DNA from: Vicinamibacterales bacterium
Lineage (GTDB): Bacteria > Acidobacteriota > Vicinamibacteria > Vicinamibacterales > UBA2999
Length of the DNA: 64,000 nucleotides
Direction: 5' to 3'
NCBI GenBank assembly: GCA_041659285.1
Contig: JBAZYO010000002.1
Span: 124,001-188,000 of the forward strand
The notes beneath the pieces are model-generated. The model was given only the letters and a program-made list of their open reading frames with translations, did no database searches and had not been told where the DNA came from. How positions within the stretch are numbered: position 1 is the stretch's first letter; each line of letters opens with the position of its first letter. Positions 16,441 through 24,087 of the stretch are shown here, piece by piece. Position numbers and translations under genes: made by a program.

Positions 16441-16904
16441 TGCAGATTGACGCACAAGAAATCGCGGGCCTGATTGACGACATCTGGATGGCCACGCTGG
16501 GCCTCCCGACCCGGCCCGCCGCGCCGGATGCCGACGGCCCGTCTGCGGCCCACCCCACACTCGACGGCATCATCAACATCGCCGGCGACTGGCAGGGCAC
16601 GGTGGCGGTGCAGGTTCCCAGGGCGCTCGCCGCGGTGATCGCCGCGCGGATGTTCCGCCTGGGTGACCAGCAACCGACGATCGAGGACATGCAAGACGCC
16701 CTCGGCGAAATCACCAACATGACCGGCGGCAACATCAAGGCACTGCTCCCGGGCCAGTGCGTGCTGTCACTCCCGGCCGTCATCGAGGGACGGGCCTACA
16801 CCATTCGCGTACCCAGTTCTCACGTGGTCACCAAGGTCGCCTTCGAGTGCGCTGGCTTCCCCGCCCTGGTCAGCCTGATGACGGCCGGCACGTCTCAAGG
16901 TTGA
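16437..16904 (+). CDS. cheX: CheX-type CheY-P phosphatase
   Basis: 155 residues. The fold-defining CheX/CheC core with the catalytic E-x-x-N motif is intact (Glu91, Asn94 in G-E-I-T-N-M-T-G-G-N). CheX dephosphorylates CheY-P in organisms lacking CheZ, and no cheZ was found here. It is coupled to cheR by ATGA. A second, divergent CheX is at 62705-63190. The family assignment rests on the motif and surroundings; overall similarity was judged by eye. Confidence 0.82.
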   Translation: MMQIDAQEIAGLIDDIWMATLGLPTRPAAPDADGPSAAHPTLDGIINIAGDWQGTVAVQVPRALAAVIAARMFRLGDQQPTIEDMQDALGEITNMTGGNIKALLPGQCVLSLPAVIEGRAYTIRVPSSHVVTKVAFECAGFPALVSLMTAGTSQG

Positions 16905-16907
16905 TCG

Positions 16908-17225
16908 ATGGAGACACCAATGGTCGAGCCGCTGACGGTTTTTGAATCACTCGGTCCGCTGAGCCTCTACCGCACGCCCGCGGCAGCCGCCGGCGCCTCG
17001 GCGCGCATCGCCGCGGCCCAACACGAGCTGCAGCAGCGCTTCGCGCAACAGCCGTCGGATCTCGATCGCGCGCGGTACGCACTCGAGGTCGCCTCCACCC
17101 TTCTACTCACGCTGCGAAAGCGGGCGTGCTCCTGCGAGCTGTCGCATCGCGACCTGGCCTGCGAGAACGTCGACGTCCATCAGGTTCTCGCCGACTGGAT
17201 CGACTTCACCAGGACGCGGCTGTGA
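16908..17225 (+). CDS. Unknown 105-residue protein in che operon
   Basis: Not recognised. Largely alpha-helical (Ala/Gln/Leu-rich between ~20 and 75), with a cluster C-S-C near residue 75 and acidic/Leu-rich ends; no transmembrane helix or signal peptide. It starts three bases after the cheX stop and precedes the ABC1-like kinase gene by 47 bases. Coding is favoured by position and by the absence of a better alternative frame, but no function can be offered. Confidence 0.5.
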   Translation: METPMVEPLTVFESLGPLSLYRTPAAAAGASARIAAAQHELQQRFAQQPSDLDRARYALEVASTLLLTLRKRACSCELSHRDLACENVDVHQVLADWIDFTRTRL

Positions 17226-17272
17226 TCGCCCGGCGGTTCGCCCGGCGCACTCAACGGTAGCAGGCTGATCGC

Positions 17273-18823
17273 GTGTCGCTCGGCGCCACCGCCAGACGAT
17301 CGTTTGAACTGGGACGCCTTGGCGTCGATGTCCTGCGCGCCCAACGGCAGGACGATGGGCCCGGCCGCGACGCCGCCCGCCGAATGGTCGCGCTCCGGAT
17401 GGGCCGCATGCGGGGCCTGCCCCAGAAGATCGGCCAGATCCTCAGCCTCGGCGAGCTCGACACCGGCACGTCCCTCTTCTCGGAACTGACCGATGCCGCC
17501 GAGCCCGCGCCGGCAGCGGAGAGCTTCGCTTGGATCGCGCGCGAGCTCGGCGCCCCCATCGAACGCGTCTTCCGGCATCTGGACCAACGCGGAGCGGCGG
17601 CATCGCTCGGGCAAGTGCATCGGGGTGAGCTGCACGACGCGCGGGCCGTCGCCGTCAAGGTGCAGTTCCCCGGCGTTCGCGAATCCCTCGACACCGATCT
17701 GTCGGCCCTGGGCTGGCTGGCCGCGCCGCTCTCGGCCAGGCGCTCGGGCTTCGACCTCGAGGAGTACCGGGCGGAGATGCGCCGCAGTTTGCTGCGAGAG
17801 CTCGACTACGATCTCGAGGCGGCCACGCTGCGCCGCTTTGCCGCGAGAGCGGACCAGGTGCCGGGCCTCGTCACGCCCATCCCGATTGACCAGTTCTGCA
17901 CGCCGCGCCTGATTACCATGTCCTGGGTTCCTGGCGACCGCCTGCAGGCCACGACAAACTGGCCCGATACCGCGCGGCATGAGGCCGCACTCGTGCTCCT
18001 CCGCCTGTTCCTCCGCGGCAGCTTCGTCTGGCGGGAGGTACACGCCGACCCGCATGCCGGCAACATCCGCTTCGCGCGTCAGCACGACGGCGTGCGCGTG
18101 GGGGTCATCGACTTCGGCTGCGTCAAGACCCTGAGCGCCGCCGAAAGCGACGCCCTCCGGCGGCTCGCCCAGGACGGCCCGGACATGACGGGCAACGAAC
18201 TGTTCGACACCTACGTTGAGCTGGGGTTCGACCCGCGCCTGCTCGCGCCGATGGCCGGCCGCCTGCACGCCGTCACGGCGGTGCTGTTCGAACCGTTTCA
18301 TGCCCGCGGGCCATTCGACTCCCGGCACTGGGACGTCTCGGCCCGGCTCGCCGAGGCCCTCGGCGACGACCGGTGGAATTTCCGGTTCGCGGGACCAGCG
18401 TCGCTCCTCTTCTTGATTCGTGCCTTTCAAGGCCTCGTGCAGTATCTCCGCGCGTTTGAAGCCACGATTGACTGGCGGCGCGAACTGCTCGCGATTCCAC
18501 GCCACCTGGATAGCGGCCACCCACAGCCGCGCGCCGATCGTGCGGCCGCGCGCGCTTCAGCAGGAGACTCGATGGAAATGCTCGCATCCAACCTGCGACT
18601 GCAGGTCGAACGCAACGGTGAGACCGTTGTCCGGCTGGCGTTCCCGGCCAGCGCCGCCGCGCATCTGCCGGACCTGGTACCTGTGGACCTCGGCGAACGG
18701 CTGCACGCTCGCGGCATTTCTCTGGCGCAGCTGGCCGAGTCGACGGTGGCCGCCGGATACCCGCCCGGGGATCTCTTTCGACTGGACGACGGCGCCAGCA
18801 AGGTGCGGGTATGGCTCGACTGA
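17273..18823 (+). CDS. ABC1/UbiB/AarF-family atypical kinase
   Basis: 516 residues. UbiB-family motifs occur in order: K-x-G-Q in L-P-Q-K-I-G-Q-I, the Ala-rich loop A-A-A-S-L-G-Q-V-H, V-A-V-K-V-Q-F-P-G (ATP-binding Lys), H-A-D-P-H-A-G-N catalytic loop and the D-F-G metal motif. Members are atypical ATPases/kinases linked to quinone and lipid metabolism. The last ~80 residues form an extra domain beginning M-E-M-L with V-R-L-A-F-P, not part of the core family. The GTG start at 17273 lies 47 bases after the previous gene. Its place at the end of a che operon is unexplained. Confidence 0.85.
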   Translation: MSLGATARRSFELGRLGVDVLRAQRQDDGPGRDAARRMVALRMGRMRGLPQKIGQILSLGELDTGTSLFSELTDAAEPAPAAESFAWIARELGAPIERVFRHLDQRGAAASLGQVHRGELHDARAVAVKVQFPGVRESLDTDLSALGWLAAPLSARRSGFDLEEYRAEMRRSLLRELDYDLEAATLRRFAARADQVPGLVTPIPIDQFCTPRLITMSWVPGDRLQATTNWPDTARHEAALVLLRLFLRGSFVWREVHADPHAGNIRFARQHDGVRVGVIDFGCVKTLSAAESDALRRLAQDGPDMTGNELFDTYVELGFDPRLLAPMAGRLHAVTAVLFEPFHARGPFDSRHWDVSARLAEALGDDRWNFRFAGPASLLFLIRAFQGLVQYLRAFEATIDWRRELLAIPRHLDSGHPQPRADRAAARASAGDSMEMLASNLRLQVERNGETVVRLAFPASAAAHLPDLVPVDLGERLHARGISLAQLAESTVAAGYPPGDLFRLDDGASKVRVWLD

Positions 18824-18842
18824 CAAGGCCCGGCGCCCGGTG

Positions 18843-19232
18843 ATGCGGGGCCTGCTCGCGGCGACCGGCACCGCATCGGCGTGCCTGGGTGCCCTGGGAA
18901 TCTTTGTCCCGTTGCTCCCAACCACGCCGTTTCTCCTGTTGAGCGCGTACTGCTTCAGCAAGAGCTCGCCGACGCTGCATGGTTGGCTGGTGACCAACCG
19001 CCATCTCGGCCCTTATCTCGCGCGCTACCAACCGGGTCGGCGGCTGTCCCCGCGCGACCTCGCGCTGGCGTTAGCGGTGCTCTGGGTATCGATCGCCGCC
19101 TCCATCGTGCTCGCGATGCCCCATGCGGCGGGCCGGGCCGCACTAATCGGCGTGGCGACGGCGGTCAGCATCTACCTCGTCAGACGGGGTTCGGCAGGCG
19201 ACTCGTCAAGCCGCGACGCCGTGCGCCCGTGA
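18843..19232 (+). CDS. DUF454 (YbaN-like) inner membrane protein
   Basis: 129 residues. The family signature is clear: G-x-L-G-x-x-x-P-L-L-P-T-T-P-F-L-L-L-S-A-Y-C-F near residues 17-40, then the G-P-Y-L-x-x-Y region and two further hydrophobic segments (~72-90 and ~97-113). Function of the family is unknown. It starts 19 bases after the ABC1-like gene, and its 3' end overlaps the convergent HDOD gene by 27 bases. Confidence 0.82.
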   Translation: MRGLLAATGTASACLGALGIFVPLLPTTPFLLLSAYCFSKSSPTLHGWLVTNRHLGPYLARYQPGRRLSPRDLALALAVLWVSIAASIVLAMPHAAGRAALIGVATAVSIYLVRRGSAGDSSSRDAVRP

Positions 19233-20069
19233 GACCTCGCACAACGCCGCGTCCGTGAGCAGGCACACGCGCCCGAAGGTCACGAAGTCGAGCCCGAGCC
19301 GACGATAGCTCAGGGGGTCGACCGCTACGTTGAGCCCTTCCGCGCCAGAGCCGGCCTCGATCGTCTTCGCCACCACATTGGCGACGCAGACAGCGTCGAG
19401 CGTGGCGGTGGCATTGACGAACGGGGGCGAGTGATGCCGCCGAACGGCGTCGGTGACTTCCGGTGGGAACCGCCACGCGTCAGCCATCGCGGCGCCGACC
19501 GCGGCGTGATCGGTGCCGAGCAGGTCGCGTTCCGCCTCCACGAAGGTCAGGCCGCGCGTGCGCGCATGCGTGGCCAGGTCGTGCACGCCGGTATTCAGGC
19601 ACCGCGAGATGAGCAGTTTGCCGACGTCGTGCAACAGCGCCGCGGTCTCGGCCATCGGCGGAATCGACGCGCGCGGAGCGGCCGCGGCCAATGCGCGAAC
19701 CGCGAGCTTTGACGCGGCACCATGGACCCAGAGGTCGCGTTCGTTGAGGTGGTAGACCGGCGTCGTCACGCGAAGTTTGGCGAGGTAGCCCTCGAGCACC
19801 AGGTCCAGCAACGCGACCGCGCCCATGCGGAGCACGGCCTCGCGCACCGTGGGCGCGCCCGCAGGCGCCAGACGAACCGAGGACGCGTGACGCAAGACGG
19901 AAGCGGTCACCACCGGATCCAGCTCGATGAGCTCGGCGACCTGGGCCAGCGCCACGTCGTTGCCGCGCACCATGTCGATCAGACGCTGCGCCGTGATCGG
20001 CAGCGGTTCCAGGTGCGCGAGCCCCTTCACGATCGCCGCCGGCAACGCCGTCATTGTCAGTCCGGGCAT
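19206..20069 (-). CDS. HDOD-domain signalling protein
   Basis: 287 residues, HDOD (metal-dependent phosphohydrolase-like output) domain: P-L-P-I-T-A-Q-R-L near residue 20, D-P-V-V-T-A-S-V-L-R-H-A-S-S, and an H-D-V-G-K motif at ~160 with a later A-W-R-F-P-P-x-V. The H-D dyad is kept in A-L-L-H-D-V-G-K, so a residual HD-type centre is possible. HDOD proteins often act in signalling and motility. ATG at 20069 is chosen for its GAGGGA ribosome site. It has its own sigma-28 box at 20087-20113, divergent from fliC, which ties it to late flagellar genes. Confidence 0.78.
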   Translation of the reverse strand: MPGLTMTALPAAIVKGLAHLEPLPITAQRLIDMVRGNDVALAQVAELIELDPVVTASVLRHASSVRLAPAGAPTVREAVLRMGAVALLDLVLEGYLAKLRVTTPVYHLNERDLWVHGAASKLAVRALAAAAPRASIPPMAETAALLHDVGKLLISRCLNTGVHDLATHARTRGLTFVEAERDLLGTDHAAVGAAMADAWRFPPEVTDAVRRHHSPPFVNATATLDAVCVANVVAKTIEAGSGAEGLNVAVDPLSYRRLGLDFVTFGRVCLLTDAALCEVSRAHGVAA

Positions 20070-20086
20070 TGTTCCCTCTATAAAAC

Positions 20087-20113
20087 ACATCGGCGCCCGT
20101 GGGCGGAGGTTGA
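20087..20113 (-). promoter_or_regulatory. Sigma-28 promoter of the HDOD gene
   Basis: On the minus strand TCAA (20113-20110), 15 bases, then GCCGATGT (20094-20087). Predicted start near 20080, about 11 bases before ATG 20069. It is divergent to the fliC promoter about 100 bases away. Confidence 0.5.
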
Positions 20114-20213
20114 GGGTGTCCGCGAGGGCGGTGTCGGGCCACCGGCCGCCGCGCCGGGATAGCGTCGATGAGGTCGCAGCGCTGCTTGTGGCACGTCGGC
20201 CACACCGGTTCAT

Positions 20214-20240
20214 TCAAGAACCCGACCGGGTGCCCGATTA
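20214..20240 (+). promoter_or_regulatory. Sigma-28 (FliA) promoter of fliC
   Basis: TCAA (20214-20217), 15 bases, CCCGATTA (20233-20240). The match to TAAA-N15-GCCGATAA is partial, but the spacing is exact and flagellin is the standard FliA target. Predicted start near 20247, giving a ~72-base leader that contains the CsrA-type sites at 20277-20309. Confidence 0.65.
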
Positions 20241-20276
20241 CTCCTCAGACAGGGGAGGCGGTAAGCGCCACCCCAC

Positions 20277-20309
20277 GCCGGCAGGGACGCCGGCCCCACT
20301 TCACGGAGG
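20277..20309 (+). promoter_or_regulatory. Two putative CsrA-binding sites in the fliC leader
   Basis: Site 1 is a hairpin with GCCGGC arms (20277-20282 and 20289-20294) displaying A-G-G-G-A-C in the loop, which matches the A-N-G-G-A core that CsrA prefers in loops. Site 2 is A-C-G-G-A-G-G at 20303-20309, overlapping the ribosome binding site nine bases before the ATG. This two-site arrangement is known for flagellin leaders controlled by CsrA and FliW, both encoded at 29869-30559. Confidence 0.5.
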
Positions 20310-20318
20310 AGAGTTCAG

Positions 20319-21125
20319 ATGGCATCGTTTTCAGTAGTCAGCAACATCTCGGCGTCGAACGCACAGGCCAACCTGCAGGCCACCGGCCTTGGGCTGCAGA
20401 AGGCCCTTACCCGCCTGTCGAGCGGCTTCCGCATCAACTCGGCCGGCGACGACGCGGCGGGCCTCGCCGTATCGAACAAGTACCGCAACACGCAGGCGGT
20501 GCTCAACCAGGGTATCCGCAACGCCAACGACGGCCTGTCGACCCTGCAGATCAAGGACGGCGCGCTCAACAACATCGGCACGCTGCTCGACCGCCTCTCC
20601 ACGCTCGCCACGCAGTCGGCCTCGGCCGCCAGCACCGTCGACCGCACCTCGCTGAATGCCGAGTATGCGGACGTGCTGACCGAAATCACTCGTGAAGCCA
20701 ACGTCGCCGGCCTCACGGCTTCGGCGGGCTTTTCGGTGTTTGTCAGCGCCGAAGCGACGGCGTCGAACGGCAAGGTCACGGGCACCATCGGCGCGGCCGA
20801 CCTGACCACCCTGACCATTAACGCCACGACCGTCACCTCCGCGGCCAACGCGGAAACGGCACTGGCGGCGATCGCGGTGGCGGTGACCAAGCTCGGCACC
20901 GCGCAGAGCACCATCGGCACCTTGCAGAACCGCCTGGAATTCGCCACCAGCCTGGCGCAGAACCAGGTCGTCAGCAACAAGGCCGCCGAAAGCCGCATTC
21001 GCGACGCCAACGTGGCGGAGGAGTCGGCGAACATGACCCGCTACAACATCCTGACGCAGAGCGGCATCGCCGCCCTGTCGCAGGCCAACCAGTCCAGTTC
21101 GTCAGTTCTGTCCCTCCTCCGGTAA
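20319..21125 (+). CDS. fliC: Flagellin, compact
   Basis: 268-residue filament subunit. The N-terminal D0/D1 region (1-130) has L-x-R-L-S-S-G-F-R-I-N-S-A-G-D-D-A-A-G-L-A and the C-terminal D1/D0 region (~190-268) has the R-D-A-N-V-A-E-E-S-A-N-M and N-Q-S-S-S-S-V-L-S-L-L-R end. The central variable part is only ~60 Thr/Ala-rich residues, so most of D2/D3 is absent; this segment may carry O-linked nonulosonic acid. GGAGG lies nine bases before ATG. A strong terminator follows. Confidence 0.97.
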   Translation: MASFSVVSNISASNAQANLQATGLGLQKALTRLSSGFRINSAGDDAAGLAVSNKYRNTQAVLNQGIRNANDGLSTLQIKDGALNNIGTLLDRLSTLATQSASAASTVDRTSLNAEYADVLTEITREANVAGLTASAGFSVFVSAEATASNGKVTGTIGAADLTTLTINATTVTSAANAETALAAIAVAVTKLGTAQSTIGTLQNRLEFATSLAQNQVVSNKAAESRIRDANVAEESANMTRYNILTQSGIAALSQANQSSSSVLSLLR

Positions 21126-21138
21126 GGGACGCTCGTAG

Positions 21139-21176
21139 CGGGCGGGGCCGGTATACGGCCCCGCCCGTTATTTTTT
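21139..21176 (+). terminator. Rho-independent terminator after fliC
   Basis: A perfect 12-bp G+C-rich stem (CGGGCGGGGCCG at 21139-21150 with CGGCCCCGCCCG at 21156-21167) and five-base loop are followed by TTATTTTTT. This ends the monocistronic flagellin transcript, so fliD needs its own promoter or read-through. Confidence 0.93.
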
Positions 21177-21195
21177 CGTCAGTCGTGGCCCCCAG

Positions 21196-21210
21196 TGGCT
21201 TGGCATTTGC
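21196..21210 (+). promoter_or_regulatory. Sigma-54-like -24/-12 element before fliD
   Basis: TGGCTTGGCATTTGC followed by A keeps TGGC and TTGCA at strict sigma-54 spacing. The predicted start near 21222 would fall downstream of the AGGAG ribosome site and next to the second GTG at 21223. Either the transcript is nearly leaderless or the match is fortuitous. It lies just after the fliC terminator, where a promoter is needed. Confidence 0.35.
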
Positions 21211-21216
21211 AGGAGC

Positions 21217-22590
21217 GTGAGCGTGGGTTCAGGAATCACGTTCAGCGGTTTCAACAGCATCGACTTCAACGTCGTCCTCAACGCCGTCATGCAGCAGGAG
21301 AGCCGCCCGCTGACGTCGCTGCAGAGCCGGCAAAGCGCGCTCCAGTCGCGGGTGACCAGCTTCACAACGCTGCAGACGCGCGTGTCGGCACTGGAAAGCG
21401 CCGCCAAAGCCCTGTCGACGGCCGGGACCGCCACGGCCTTCAAGGCGACCAGCAGCGATCCGCTGGCGGTCGGCGTGTCGGCCGGTTCCTCGGCCGTCGC
21501 CGGGCGCTACGACATCGTCGTCAACGAACTGGCACGCGCACAGGTCACGGCGTCCGCGAGCACGGCGCCCGACGCCGACACCACGGCGATCGCCACCGGC
21601 GGGACGATCACGATCGGCGCCGAGATCATCACCGTCAGCAGTTCCGTCACGCTCAAGCAATTAAGCGACGCCATCAACGCCAACGCCAACGCTCCGGCGC
21701 GAGCATCGGTCGTGCAATCCGGCGCCGCCAGTTTCAAGCTGGTCCTGACGTCCAAGAGTACCGGGGCGGCCAACGCCTTCACGATTGCCAACGGTCTCAC
21801 CGGCGGGGCGGGCCTGGGCTTCACCGATACCGACGCCGACCTGGTCTCGGGCGATTCGGCGGCCGACAACGCCGTGCAAGCCACCGACGCCCAGGCCCTG
21901 ATCAACAACATCGTCGTCTCGAGCGCCAGTAATACGCTCGACGCCGCGGTGCCTGGGACCACCATCACGCTGTACAAGAAAGACCCGGCGGCCACCATCG
22001 TGGTCGACGTTACCGAAGATCCGTCGGCGCTCAAGGCCAAGCTGCAAACGTTCGTCTCGACCTTCAACGATCTGGTGAAGTTCACGACCGACCAGGGCCT
22101 TTCGGCCGGCCGCGGCGACCAGGGCAGCATCGGCCGCGACCCGCTGCTGCGCCAGTTGCGCAACTCGCTGCGCGGCGCCCTCGGCGCGCCGTACGCCACC
22201 GGCGGGCCCTATTCGTATCTCGCGCAGGTCGGCGTGCAGGCAACACGGGCGGGTACGCTGGAACTGAACGCCACCACCTTCGCCGAGGCCACCAAGAACG
22301 GGGGCGCCGACGCCGGCAAGCTGCTGGCGGGCACCGATGTGACGCCAGGGGCGCTCGCGTCGATCAAGACCCTCCTGACCCAGTACACGCAGACGTCCGG
22401 CATCCTCAAAGGCGTTCAGGAACAGTTGACCTCGCAGATCTCACGCCTTGGCAGCCAAATCATCAGCATGCAGGATCGCCTCGCCATCCGGCGGGCGGGC
22501 CTGCAGCAGGAATACAGCGCCGCGGATGCGGCGATGTCGCGCCTCAAGAGCCAAAGCGGATCGCTCTCGTCGTTTGGCCAATCCCTGTGA
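21217..22590 (+). CDS. fliD: FliD filament cap protein
   Basis: 457-residue filament cap that folds flagellin at the distal end. The N-terminal FliD domain (~1-105) has G-I-T-F-S-G-F-N-S-I-D and E-S-R-P-L-T-S-L-Q-S-R. A flagellin-hook-IN-like segment lies in the middle, and the C-terminal domain (~250-457) ends in a heptad-like coiled coil with S-Q-I-S-R-L-G-S-Q-I. Start: GTG at 21217 is annotated, but GTG at 21223 has better spacing (seven bases) from AGGAG. It is followed by fliS after 25 bases. Confidence 0.93.
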   Translation: MSVGSGITFSGFNSIDFNVVLNAVMQQESRPLTSLQSRQSALQSRVTSFTTLQTRVSALESAAKALSTAGTATAFKATSSDPLAVGVSAGSSAVAGRYDIVVNELARAQVTASASTAPDADTTAIATGGTITIGAEIITVSSSVTLKQLSDAINANANAPARASVVQSGAASFKLVLTSKSTGAANAFTIANGLTGGAGLGFTDTDADLVSGDSAADNAVQATDAQALINNIVVSSASNTLDAAVPGTTITLYKKDPAATIVVDVTEDPSALKAKLQTFVSTFNDLVKFTTDQGLSAGRGDQGSIGRDPLLRQLRNSLRGALGAPYATGGPYSYLAQVGVQATRAGTLELNATTFAEATKNGGADAGKLLAGTDVTPGALASIKTLLTQYTQTSGILKGVQEQLTSQISRLGSQIISMQDRLAIRRAGLQQEYSAADAAMSRLKSQSGSLSSFGQSL

Positions 22591-22615
22591 TGTCTCCGAA
22601 CCGAAACCACCCATC

Positions 22616-23035
22616 ATGATGCAGAACAAAGGCCTGAACGCTTACCGCCAGACCGAAGCCCAATCCCGCACGCCCCTCGAGCTGGTGGTGATGCTCTACG
22701 ACGGCGCGCTGCGGTTTCTGGCCGTGGCGCACGACGCCGTGCAGCGCCGCGACATCCCGGCCAGGCGCGACGCGATCTCCCGTGCGCTCGCGATCATCTC
22801 CGAACTGCAGAGCACGCTCGACCTCGAACGCGGCGGCGTCGTCGCCGCCGACCTCGATAACTTGTATGCCTACATCACGAAGCGCGTGATGGAGGCGGCC
22901 GCCAAGAACGACACGGCGCCGCTCGACGACGCGCGCCGGCTGCTCGAAACCCTTCGTGATGCCTGGCAGACGATTGCCGTGTCGCCGGCCGCGGCGGCCG
23001 ACGCGGCGGCCGGGCTCCGCGCGGGAACCAGGTGA
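22616..23035 (+). CDS. fliS: FliS flagellin export chaperone
   Basis: 139 residues. FliS signatures: N-A-Y-R-Q-T-E-A-Q-S near residue 8, L-V-V-M-L-Y-D-G-A-L-R-F-L, then the helical bundle with L-D-L-E-R-G-G. It binds the disordered C-terminus of flagellin in the cytoplasm to prevent premature polymerisation. Two adjacent ATGs (22616 and 22619) are possible. Its stop overlaps the next gene's GTG (GTGA). Confidence 0.94.
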   Translation: MMQNKGLNAYRQTEAQSRTPLELVVMLYDGALRFLAVAHDAVQRRDIPARRDAISRALAIISELQSTLDLERGGVVAADLDNLYAYITKRVMEAAAKNDTAPLDDARRLLETLRDAWQTIAVSPAAAADAAAGLRAGTR

Positions 23036-23505
23036 ACCCGCACGAGCTCGCGGACGCGGTCGAAGAGTACCGGGCGGGTCTCGAAACCGGCGTGACGCTG
23101 CTCAGGCAGCTGCGGAACATTGCCAGCCGGCAACGCGAAGGCACCGAACAACGCGACTACGAACGCCTGGCGGCCGACAGTGACGCGCGCGACCGGCTCA
23201 CGCGTGCACTCGTGGCGGTCGAGCCGGGCCTGCGCGCCGTGCGCGCGCGCCTGGCGGCGGTGCGGGTTGACCTCACTACGATTGCGGGGTTTGCGGAAGT
23301 GCTGGCCCTCCGCCTGACGGCCGCTGAACTGGTGGCCGGCATCCTGGACACCGACCGCGAGTCGATGAAAGCGCTGGCCGACGCCGAACTGGCGCGGCGG
23401 GCCGCCGTCGCGAGCCTCGAGTGCGGCGAGACCACGCTGGCAGCCTACCGGCGCGTCCTCAGCCCCCCCATCACCGGCGCCTCACTGCTCGACAGGCGTG
23501 GCTAG
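23032..23505 (+). CDS. Helical FliT/FlgN-like putative export chaperone
   Basis: 157 residues, almost entirely helical, acidic and Arg/Ala/Leu-rich. The start is GTG overlapping the fliS stop. Position immediately after fliD-fliS is where fliT (chaperone of FliD) commonly lies. The pattern of a long N-terminal coiled region with a Leu/Ala tail is compatible with that, but no diagnostic motif is present, so the FliT call is positional. Confidence 0.55.
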   Translation: MNPHELADAVEEYRAGLETGVTLLRQLRNIASRQREGTEQRDYERLAADSDARDRLTRALVAVEPGLRAVRARLAAVRVDLTTIAGFAEVLALRLTAAELVAGILDTDRESMKALADAELARRAAVASLECGETTLAAYRRVLSPPITGASLLDRRG

Positions 23506-23535
23506 CGTCCGTTCTTGGGCCGCTGTTCAGCGCAG

Positions 23536-24087
23536 CTACGACAGCCCAGCTTCCATCTTCACCTTGGTGAAGCAATCGGGACAAATGCCGTGGCTGAACT
23601 GGGCCTCGGAATGCTGCGTTACGTAACTTTCCATCTGACGCCATCGACTGTCGTCCCGAATCTTCTTGCAGTACGAACAGATCGACAGGATGCCTTCGAG
23701 GCGCTTCACGTGCTGGCGCAGGCCGAGGATGCGCTCCGCGACGTGCAGCTTGGCCAGCAGTTGTTCGATATCCAGAGGCTTGGTCAGAAAGTCATCGGCG
23801 CCCGCGGTCATCGCTTCCAGGTAGTTCGTCTTCCCGCCGTGGGCGGTCAGCAGGATGATGTAGGTGTAATTTGCGTTGCCTGTCTGGCGAATGGCACGAC
23901 ACAATTCCAGGCCATCGAGATCTGGCATCTGCCAGTCGGAAATCAGGACGGGACAAGGCGCCTCACGCCACGCGGTCCACGCGTGCAGGCCGTTCTCGGC
24001 GGCGACGACCTCGTGGCCGGCCTTCTGAAGGGTGGCCTGCAGAATCAAGCGCGAGGTGGCATCATCTTCAGCGATAAGTATCTTCAT
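23536..24087 (-). CDS. Response regulator with C-terminal CxxC/CxxC tail
   Basis: 183 residues. The receiver domain (1-125) has E-D-D at 7-9, phospho-Asp51 in I-S-D-W-Q-M-P, and the Lys of L-T-K-P. A short helical linker leads to a C-terminal module with C-S-Y-C-K-K and C-P-D-C spaced by ~35 residues (with Trp and Tyr between), which looks like a small metal or redox centre. ATG at 24087 overlaps the upstream hybrid kinase stop (ATGA), so the pair is one signalling unit. Output unknown; no DNA-binding domain. Confidence 0.82.
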   Translation of the reverse strand: MKILIAEDDATSRLILQATLQKAGHEVVAAENGLHAWTAWREAPCPVLISDWQMPDLDGLELCRAIRQTGNANYTYIILLTAHGGKTNYLEAMTAGADDFLTKPLDIEQLLAKLHVAERILGLRQHVKRLEGILSICSYCKKIRDDSRWRQMESYVTQHSEAQFSHGICPDCFTKVKMEAGLS

